From contig JAJTEW010000008.1 of NCBI GenBank assembly GCA_021299875.1, positions 124,001 to 188,000 of the forward strand: a stretch of DNA of 64,000 bases, written 5' to 3'. This stretch comes from Comamonadaceae bacterium. Lineage in GTDB: Bacteria > Pseudomonadota > Gammaproteobacteria > Burkholderiales > Burkholderiaceae_C. Below the pieces are notes generated by a model that worked only from the letters and a program-made list of their open reading frames with translations, was not told the DNA's origin and ran no database searches. This document shows positions 57,990-64,000 of the stretch, in pieces. The stretch's first letter is position 1; the number at the start of each line of letters is the position of its first letter. The position numbers and the translations under genes are program-made.

Positions 57990-59408
57990 TCAGTAATCGT
58001 CGCTGAGGCCTGAGGCCAAGCTCTCGAAGCGGGTCAAATTCTTCAAGAAAGTCAGCTTGACGGTCCCTGTGGGGCCGTTTCGCTGTTTACCAATGATGAT
58101 TTCGGCCACCCCAGGTTCTTTGGAGTCCTTGTTGTAATAATCGTCACGGTAAATGAACATGATGATGTCTGCATCCTGCTCAATGGCGCCCGATTCCCGC
58201 AAATCGCTCATCATGGGCCGCTTGTCGGTCCTCTGCTCAACGCTTCGGTTGAGCTGAGACAAGGCAATGACTGGACATTGCAACTCTTTGGCCAACATCT
58301 TCAAACCGCGCGAAATTTCACCCAATTCGGTCGCGCGGTTGTCGCCGCCGGAACCGCCCGAGCCGCTCATCAGCTGCAAATAGTCGACCACAATCAACCC
58401 CAGCTTGCCGCACTGACGCGCCAAACGACGGGCATTGGCGCGCAACTCGGAAGGCGTGAGTCCGGGTGTTTCGTCAATGTGCAACGACACCGTTCGCAGT
58501 TTTTCAATCGCCTCGGTCAAACGCGGCCATTCATCGTCATTGAGTTTGCCCGTGCGCAAATGGCCTTGGTCAATGCGGCCAATGGAACCGACCACACGCA
58601 CGGCCAGTTGTGAGGCCCCCATTTCCATCGAAAAAACCGCCACCGGCAAGCCTTCATTCAAGGCCACATGCTCGGCGATGTTGATGGCCAGTGCCGTCTT
58701 GCCCATCGAAGGCCGTGCGGCCAGCACCACCATATCGCCCGGTTGCAGACCTGAGGTCATGCGGTCCAGATCATAAAAGCCTGTGGGCACACCCGTGATG
58801 TCGTTGGGGTTGTCGGCCATTTCCTGAACACGGTCAAGCAACTCGACCACCAAGGTGTCCATGGACTGAAAGCCCTGCTTCATGCGCGAGCCCTCTTCAC
58901 CGATGTTGAAGATTTTTTGCTCGGCTTCGTCCAGGATCCGGTCGATCGCCTTGCCCTGCGGGTTGAAAGCGTTGGTGGCGATCTCATCGCTGGCTGTGAC
59001 CAGTTTGCGAAGGATGGAGCGTTCGCGAACGATCTCAGCGTACCGCCGAATATTGCTCGCGCTGGGCACATATTGGGCTAGCGAGTTCAGATAACCCAGG
59101 CCGCCCATTTCATCGGCTTTGCCCTGGTTTTGCAGTTGCTCATTGACCGTGATGACATCTGCCGGTTTGGATGCATTGATCAATGCACCGACGGCCGCAT
59201 AAATCAATTTGTGCTCATGTCTGTAAAAGTCTTGGTCCACGAGCAAATCTCCGACCCGGTCCCACGCTGCGTTATCCAACAACAAACCACCCAAAACGCT
59301 TGACTCGGCCTCGATGGAATGTGGGGGGACACGCAAATTAGCCACCTGACTGTCAGAAGAACGATCAGCAGGGAAGGTGTTCAAAGTAGAGAGGAAAGCG
59401 GAGGGCAT
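57990..59408 (-). CDS. dnaB: Replicative DNA helicase DnaB
   Basis: This 472-residue hexameric helicase unwinds DNA ahead of the replisome. The N-terminal primase-interacting domain has PPHSIEAESSVLGGLLLDN. The RecA-like domain has Walker A AARPSMGKTALAIN, LIVVDYLQLMSGSG and the arginine finger region MSDLRESGAIEQDADIIMFIYRDDYY. No intein is present. A consensus DnaA box lies 60 nt upstream. It follows rplI, as is common. Confidence 0.98.
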   Translation of the reverse strand: MPSAFLSTLNTFPADRSSDSQVANLRVPPHSIEAESSVLGGLLLDNAAWDRVGDLLVDQDFYRHEHKLIYAAVGALINASKPADVITVNEQLQNQGKADEMGGLGYLNSLAQYVPSASNIRRYAEIVRERSILRKLVTASDEIATNAFNPQGKAIDRILDEAEQKIFNIGEEGSRMKQGFQSMDTLVVELLDRVQEMADNPNDITGVPTGFYDLDRMTSGLQPGDMVVLAARPSMGKTALAINIAEHVALNEGLPVAVFSMEMGASQLAVRVVGSIGRIDQGHLRTGKLNDDEWPRLTEAIEKLRTVSLHIDETPGLTPSELRANARRLARQCGKLGLIVVDYLQLMSGSGGSGGDNRATELGEISRGLKMLAKELQCPVIALSQLNRSVEQRTDKRPMMSDLRESGAIEQDADIIMFIYRDDYYNKDSKEPGVAEIIIGKQRNGPTGTVKLTFLKNLTRFESLASGLSDDY

Positions 59409-59467
59409 GAATGAAAAACCAAAAAGAACATGTTAGACGGAAAATCACAAAAGGTCTGGGATAAACC

Positions 59468-59476
59468 TGTGGATAA
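59468..59476 (-). promoter_or_regulatory. Consensus DnaA box upstream of dnaB
   Basis: The minus strand reads TTATCCACA, the exact DnaA box, 60 nt upstream of the dnaB start. A weaker GGGATAAAC copy adjoins it on the plus strand. A single strong box suggests DnaA-linked control of dnaB rather than an origin. Confidence 0.55.
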
Positions 59477-59532
59477 GCTCTGTAGAGGCGGTGAACCGTT
59501 TTTTATAAATCACCTGCACAGATCCAACCAAT

Positions 59533-59568
59533 AAAAAAGCCGCCGAAGCGCAAGGCTTGGCGGCTTTT
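59533..59568 (-). terminator. Rho-independent terminator after rplI
   Basis: On the minus strand AAAAGCCGCC/GGCGGCTTTT with a loop of about 14 nt is followed by TTTTTT. It ends the rpsF-priB-rpsR-rplI transcript and separates it from dnaB. Confidence 0.88.
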
Positions 59569-59585
59569 GAGGACCGGAACAACGA

Positions 59586-60038
59586 TCAGGCAGATTCGCC
59601 GTAAACCGACACGGTGACTTCAACCACCACATCGGTGTGCAGTGCCACAGCGATGGTGGAGTCACTGACGACCTTGATGGGGCCGTTGGGCATGCGGATT
59701 TGAGATTTGACCAGGTTGTAAGCTTGCTTGTTCAACTCTTCGCAAATGTCATGGTTGGTGACGGAACCGAACAAGCGGCCATCCACACCCGCTTTTTGTG
59801 ACAACTTCACAACGGTACCGGACAGCTTTTCGCCTTGGGCTTGCGCTTCGGCCAACTTGGCAGCAGCGGCTTTTTCGAGCTCAACACGGCGAGCTTCGAA
59901 CTCTGCTTTGTTGGCTTCGGTAGCGCGGCGAGCGCGGCCTTGGGGGATCAGAAAGTTGCGTGCATAACCGTCTTTGACTTTGACGATATCGCCCAAATTA
60001 CCCAGGTTCACAACCTTCTCGAGCAGAATGATTTGCAT
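59586..60038 (-). CDS. rplI: 50S ribosomal protein L9
   Basis: This 150-residue L9 begins [36 protein letters not shown], the conserved N-terminal rRNA-binding domain. A long helix and the C-terminal domain ([14 protein letters not shown]) follow. It is the last gene of the rpsF operon, 11 nt after rpsR. Confidence 0.98.
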   Translation of the reverse strand: MQIILLEKVVNLGNLGDIVKVKDGYARNFLIPQGRARRATEANKAEFEARRVELEKAAAAKLAEAQAQGEKLSGTVVKLSQKAGVDGRLFGSVTNHDICEELNKQAYNLVKSQIRMPNGPIKVVSDSTIAVALHTDVVVEVTVSVYGESA

Positions 60039-60049
60039 GGTTGGACTCC

Positions 60050-60331
60050 TTAGACTTTGTGCTGGTCGGTGTAGGGCAACATGGCCAAAAAGCGTGCACG
60101 CTTGATGGCTGTGTTGAGCTGACGCTGGAAAATGGCACGGGTGCCAGTCAGGCGCGCAGGGATGATTTTGCCGTTTTCGGCGATGAAGTCACGCAAGGTG
60201 TCCACATCTTTGTAGTCGATTTCTTCGACGCCAGTGACTGTGAAGCGGCAAAAGCGCTTGCGCTTGAACAGCAGTGACTGGGTGTTGCGCTTGGGGCGCT
60301 TGTCTTTGTTGAATTTTTTGAACGTGGCCAT
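60050..60331 (-). CDS. rpsR: 30S ribosomal protein S18
   Basis: This 93-residue S18 starts at ATG 60331 ([50 protein letters not shown]) and ends with the conserved [14 protein letters not shown]. The track start is 32 codons upstream, inside priB. The ATG lies after an AGGAGG-like sequence. It pairs with S6 on the ribosome platform. Confidence 0.98.
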   Translation of the reverse strand: MATFKKFNKDKRPKRNTQSLLFKRKRFCRFTVTGVEEIDYKDVDTLRDFIAENGKIIPARLTGTRAIFQRQLNTAIKRARFLAMLPYTDQHKV

Positions 60332-60345
60332 AGGGCCTCCTGAAA

Positions 60346-60633
60346 TTAATCTTGCTGAAACTCTTGAATATGCAACACGACACTTTTGCCTTGTCGAGGG
60401 GTGGCCAAAAAGCCTTTGAACGTCCAAACACTGCCTACCGCTTGCTTGACCAGTCTTTCGGCCAATGACCCAATGGCCAAAGCGCGAAGTTTTAACTGGA
60501 CTTTTCGCATCTGCCCTGCCTCTTGTACATCAGAGGCATGCTCCAGAATCAAATCCAAAGCGGGCAAACCTGCGGGGGTGTATCGCAAAGCGGCTTGCTC
60601 GGCAATACAGGCTGAAAGTTCGGTACGGTTCAC
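60346..60633 (-). CDS. priB: Primosomal replication protein N (PriB)
   Basis: This 95-residue OB-fold single-strand DNA-binding protein has [16 protein letters not shown] and ends [24 protein letters not shown]. It works with PriA and DnaT-like factors in replication restart. The start is GTG, immediately after an in-frame TGA and overlapping a GAGGA, so the spacing is short; no other start fits the conserved N-terminus. Its place between rpsF and rpsR is diagnostic. Confidence 0.95.
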   Translation of the reverse strand: MNRTELSACIAEQAALRYTPAGLPALDLILEHASDVQEAGQMRKVQLKLRALAIGSLAERLVKQAVGSVWTFKGFLATPRQGKSVVLHIQEFQQD

Positions 60634-60650
60634 TCCTCAACAGATCAGTG

Positions 60651-61016
60651 TCAAGCGGCGAATTCGGCTTGTTGTGTTTTGCGGGCTTCTTCGCGCTCGA
60701 CTTGCTTCATCATGGACGAAGGGCCTGAGTCGGCTTTTTTCTTGAGCACCGTCAAGTGGCGCAAAACAGCGTCATTGAACTTGAAAGCATGCTCCAGTTC
60801 GGCCATGACGGCCTGGTCCGCTTCAATGTTCACGCACAGGTAGTGGGCTTTGCCCAGTTTGTTGATCTGGTAAGCCAACTGGCGGCGACCCCAGTCTTCC
60901 ACACGGTGGATCTGGCCACCGCCGGCAGTGATCATGCCTTTGTAACGCTCCAGCATGGCTGGAACTTGTTCGGACTGATCGGGGTGGATCAGCAAAATGA
61001 TTTCGTAATGACGCAT
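60651..61016 (-). CDS. rpsF: 30S ribosomal protein S6
   Basis: This 121-residue S6 reads [59 protein letters not shown], then a C-terminal tail rich in Glu and Gln. It is the first gene of the operon, with AAGGAG-type sequence before the ATG. Confidence 0.98.
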   Translation of the reverse strand: MRHYEIILLIHPDQSEQVPAMLERYKGMITAGGGQIHRVEDWGRRQLAYQINKLGKAHYLCVNIEADQAVMAELEHAFKFNDAVLRHLTVLKKKADSGPSSMMKQVEREEARKTQQAEFAA

Positions 61017-61111
61017 TGAGACTCCTTGAGGTTAACCCAAATGGTTGGAATAGCTGCCACCAGCGTCTGACGGGGTGCAGCAAGGCGAAGCCTCAAATTA
61101 TAGCCTGAACA

Positions 61112-63238
61112 TCACAGTCCCGGAAAGCTCTCTGAAACCTTGAGCCTCGTCGCCGAAGGTTCGGCCGCCTGGCGAATGAATCGCCGCGGCGTCAGCCAGG
61201 TGGCTAAAAGCATCACGACAAAGCCTAAAGGCACACCAAACACCCCAGCTGACAGTGGCTGAATGCCCCACCAAAGCCCCGCAAAAGGATCCATGCCCCA
61301 AAAATGCCTAAAACCAGGTGCATTGACCAGCATATAGAAAATGGTCATGCCCAAACCAGACAACATGCCCATCACCACCGCAGGCCGGTGCACCCGCGGC
61401 CACAGCATGCCCAAAACCATTCCCGGGAAAAAAGCAGAGGCCGCCAATGAAAAAGAAGCTGAAACCAAAGCCAAAATTTCAGCGGGCTTGAACGCCGCCA
61501 CCACAGCCGCCACCATGGCCACCGCCAACAGCGCAAACTTGGACAAAATCACCCTCCCCTCTGAAGATTGAGGGCCGCTGCCGGCGTTGGGCCGCATATC
61601 GCGCACCAAAGCGTTGCTGATGGTCAACAGCAAACCATCGGCCGTCGAGAGTGCTGCAGCCAAACCGCCTGCAGCCACCAATCCCGACACCACGAACGGC
61701 ATGCCGCCCAACTCTGGCGTGGCCAGCATGATCATGTCGGCGCCCAATTTGAGTTCGCCAAGTTGCAAGATGCCGTCACCATTGACGTCCGAAAAAGAAA
61801 GCAATTCTGAATCCAGCCGGGACCATTGCGCCATCCAACTGGGCAGAGAGTCAAAACTGCTGCCCACCAAGTTATTGAGCACCTCAAACTTCACCAACAC
61901 CGCCAAGGCAGGGACGCTCAGGTAGATCAAGCCTATAAAAAACAAAGACCAGGCGACGGAACTTCGTGTTTCGGCCACACTGGGCAACGTGTAAAAGCGG
62001 GTCAAAAGATGGGGCAAACCAGCCGTGCCGACCATGAGACAAAAGATCAAAGCCAAAAAGTTCAGTCGCGATTCATTAAAAAGTCGTTCTTGCGCAAACC
62101 CGCCATCAGGGTCGCCGGTAAAAGACTGCGAGTGGGCGGGCATACCGCCCAAGGGGCGAGATCTTTCCAGGTTTTCAAGCTTGGCACGCGTCCATTCCTC
62201 TCTGGCCTTGGCAGGATCTTGCGGCACAGCCAACAGTTCTCTGCGAATCTGGGCAATCGTTGCGAAGTCAGCACCTTGCGCTTTGAGTGTTTGAATCTTG
62301 CCTTCGAGTTCTTGTTGCAATTGAACAATTGCCCCGTCCACATCCTGTAAGCGCGCCGCATAAACCTTGGCGCGTTGCGCATATTCACGCCGCACTTCCA
62401 ACTCAGCAGGGTCGTCCATGAGACGTTGTTCAATGGCCGCAATGGCTGACAACTGGGTGCCATAAACCAAGGGGGCCACAGGATTGCCCAATTGCTTGTA
62501 GGCCAGCCATGACACAGGGATCATGAACGCCAACAAGAGCATGATGTATTGCGCCACCTGTGTCCAAGTGATGGCACGCATGCCCCCCAAAAATGAACAC
62601 AACAAAACACCACCCAGACCCAACAAAATACCGATCTCGAACTGAACGCCCGTCAAACGGGAAGCGATCAAGCCAATGCCATAAATTTGCGCGACGATGT
62701 AAGTGAAAGAACACAATACGGATGCCAAAGCAGCGATCACCCGTGGCCAACGTCCTCCGTAACGATGGTCAAAATAATCGGGCAAGGTGTACAAGCGCAT
62801 GGCGCGCAATTGAGGAGCGATCAACAAGGCAACAAGACAAAAGCCCCCCGTCCAGCCAATCACATAGGCCAAGCCGCCGGGCTGGTTGCCACTGCCCGAA
62901 TACCCTTGCAAGTAAAGCGCGCCGGCCAAACTGATGAAAGAGGCCGCACTCATCCAATCGGCTGCAGTGGCCATGCCGTTGTACATGGCGGGAATACGCC
63001 GCCCAGCCACGTAGTACTCGTCTTCGTTGGTGGTCCTGCCCGATATGCCAATCAAGGCATAAATCATCACTGTGCTGAACAGAAAAATAGGACCAATCAG
63101 GTTTTTTGACAAACCCGCGCTCTCGGCCCAAGCCATGGCGCCGATCAAACTCAGGAGAAAAACAACGTAAATCAGAACATTGCGATGGATCCGCCATCGG
63201 TATGAAGCGGACATGGCGATGTTAGAAGAACTGCTCAT
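61112..63238 (-). CDS. Sodium/solute symporter (VC_2705/ActP-like) with EF-hand loop
   Basis: This 708-residue transporter of the SSS family has about 13 membrane segments. It has DEYYVAGRRIPAMYNGMATAADWMSAASFISLAGALY, the sequence signature of acetate-permease-like members. A soluble insert of about 110 residues (around 240-350, helical and rich in Glu, Gln and Arg) interrupts the membrane domain. A second loop carries DVNGDGILQLGE (residues 484-495), a full EF-hand calcium-binding consensus. ATG 63238 (MSSSSNIAMSASYRW) is the likely start; the track extends 57 codons into ppsA. It follows ppsA by 20 nt and is probably cotranscribed. Confidence 0.88.
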   Translation of the reverse strand: MSSSSNIAMSASYRWRIHRNVLIYVVFLLSLIGAMAWAESAGLSKNLIGPIFLFSTVMIYALIGISGRTTNEDEYYVAGRRIPAMYNGMATAADWMSAASFISLAGALYLQGYSGSGNQPGGLAYVIGWTGGFCLVALLIAPQLRAMRLYTLPDYFDHRYGGRWPRVIAALASVLCSFTYIVAQIYGIGLIASRLTGVQFEIGILLGLGGVLLCSFLGGMRAITWTQVAQYIMLLLAFMIPVSWLAYKQLGNPVAPLVYGTQLSAIAAIEQRLMDDPAELEVRREYAQRAKVYAARLQDVDGAIVQLQQELEGKIQTLKAQGADFATIAQIRRELLAVPQDPAKAREEWTRAKLENLERSRPLGGMPAHSQSFTGDPDGGFAQERLFNESRLNFLALIFCLMVGTAGLPHLLTRFYTLPSVAETRSSVAWSLFFIGLIYLSVPALAVLVKFEVLNNLVGSSFDSLPSWMAQWSRLDSELLSFSDVNGDGILQLGELKLGADMIMLATPELGGMPFVVSGLVAAGGLAAALSTADGLLLTISNALVRDMRPNAGSGPQSSEGRVILSKFALLAVAMVAAVVAAFKPAEILALVSASFSLAASAFFPGMVLGMLWPRVHRPAVVMGMLSGLGMTIFYMLVNAPGFRHFWGMDPFAGLWWGIQPLSAGVFGVPLGFVVMLLATWLTPRRFIRQAAEPSATRLKVSESFPGL

Positions 63239-63258
63239 CACCACGCACCTCTTATCCG

Positions 63259-64000
63259 TTAACGGCCCAAGTTGGTCCAGGTCTCGATGACGGTGTCCGG
63301 ATTCAGCGAAATGGAGCTGATGCCTTGGTCCATCAACCAATGCGCGAAATCTGGATGGTCGGAGGGACCTTGTCCGCAAATGCCGATGTACTTTCCCTGC
63401 GCCAAACAAGCCTGAATGGCTTGTGAGATCAATGCAGTCACCGCAGGGTCACGTTCGTCAAAGTCAGCGGCCAACAACGCCAAGCCCGAGTCGCGGTCTA
63501 GACCCAAGGTCAGTTGTGTCAGGTCGTTGGAGCCAATCGAGAAGCCATCAAAGAATGCGAGAAACTGCGCAGCCAAAATGGCGTTGCTCGGCACTTCGCA
63601 CATCATGATGATTTTGAGTTCGTTTTCACCACGGCGCAGCCCTTGGCTGGCCAACAGTTGGGTGACCTTTTCGGCCTGCCCCAGCGTGCGGACAAAAGGC
63701 ACCATGATCTGCACATTGGTCAGACCCATCTCACCGCGCACCCGCTTAAGGGCTTCGCACTCCATGGCAAAGGCCTCACCGAAGTCTGCGCTGATATAGC
63801 GCGCCGCGCCCCTGAAGCCCAGCATCGGGTTTTCTTCTTCCGGCTCATAGCGGCTGCCGCCAATCAGTTTGCGGTATTCGTTGCTCTTGAAGTCTGACAA
63901 GCGCACGATGACTGGCTTGGGCCAGAATGCGGCCGCGATGCTGGCCACGCCTTCGGCGACCTTATCGACATAGAAAGCACGGGGAGAAGCGTGGCCACGG
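63259..64000 (-). CDS. ppsA: Phosphoenolpyruvate synthase (C-terminal part, runs off the right edge)
   Basis: The window holds the last roughly 246 residues of PpsA, which makes PEP from pyruvate, ATP and water. The frame is open to the window end. Motifs of the PEP-utilising TIM barrel are present: [76 protein letters not shown] and [17 protein letters not shown] with the catalytic Cys. The track start (GTG at 63948) is internal. The enzyme supports gluconeogenesis, fitting the acetate-like symporter next to it. Confidence 0.96.
   Translation of the reverse strand, partial: RGHASPRAFYVDKVAEGVASIAAAFWPKPVIVRLSDFKSNEYRKLIGGSRYEPEEENPMLGFRGAARYISADFGEAFAMECEALKRVRGEMGLTNVQIMVPFVRTLGQAEKVTQLLASQGLRRGENELKIIMMCEVPSNAILAAQFLAFFDGFSIGSNDLTQLTLGLDRDSGLALLAADFDERDPAVTALISQAIQACLAQGKYIGICGQGPSDHPDFAHWLMDQGISSISLNPDTVIETWTNLGR

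Overview
The window looks like ordinary core chromosome of a betaproteobacterium in the Burkholderiales, most likely Comamonadaceae (Limnohabitans/Rhodoferax/Acidovorax-like). I infer this from several signs. The order rpsF-priB-rpsR-rplI-dnaB is present. So are long syntenic blocks: yebC-purD-acyltransferase-hemF-nadD-rsfS-rlmH-maf-rng, alaA-hom-thrC-moeA-moaD-moaE, and thrS-infC-rpmI-rplT-pheS-pheT-ihfA. The window also has a monomeric isocitrate dehydrogenase, a DUF1840 protein, and K/A-rich 'AKKAPAKK' tails on DNA- or RNA-associated proteins. No database search was possible, so the taxon is an inference.

Layout. 1-5.7 kb (minus): smc, a zipA-like gene and a 3'-truncated-by-window ligA. 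5.8-9.1 kb (plus): dapC, dapE, prmB (lysine/peptidoglycan precursor synthesis plus ribosomal protein methylation), then an ABC-F ATPase to 11.3 kb. 11.5-16.2 kb (minus): tolB, pal, cpoB, a YeeE/YedE transporter with an apparent 1-nt frameshift, tcdA with a missing C-terminus, and tRNA-Lys(UUU). 16.3-18.1 kb (plus): an msbA-type lipid flippase. 18.2-25.8 kb (minus): one compact nine-gene operon from yebC to rng. 25.9-27.4 kb (plus): a HerA-like ATPase. 27.5-30.2 kb (minus): clpS-clpA. 30.4-31.3 kb (plus): a cold-shock protein and a DUF192 protein. 31.3-38.9 kb (minus): DUF1840, then the translation operon thrS-infC-rpmI-rplT-pheS-pheT-ihfA. 39.1-42.8 kb: isocitrate dehydrogenase (plus) facing isocitrate lyase (minus), the two enzymes competing at the glyoxylate branch point. 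43.3-43.7 kb: a SWIB-domain protein. 43.8-48.2 kb (minus): clpB and a TPP-dependent enzyme. 48.3 kb: an unrecognised plus-strand gene. 48.9-55.0 kb (minus): aminotransferase, threonine and molybdopterin genes. 55.1-58.0 kb (plus): a Mth938-like protein, bcp and a PIN-PhoH protein. 58.0-61.0 kb (minus): dnaB and the rpsF operon. 61.1-64 kb (minus): ppsA (5' end outside the window) followed by a sodium/solute symporter.

I see no insertion sequence, prophage, CRISPR array, toxin-antitoxin pair or defence island, and no clear undescribed multi-gene system. The points worth a second look are small. They are the broken yeeE/tcdA/tRNA junction, the AUC start of infC, paired palindromes upstream of aceA, and a two-hairpin leader with a Phe-rich mini-ORF before pheS. 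Others are an EF-hand loop inside the symporter, histone-H1-like tails on RsfS and the SWIB protein, a sigma-32-type promoter at clpB, and a consensus DnaA box ahead of dnaB.
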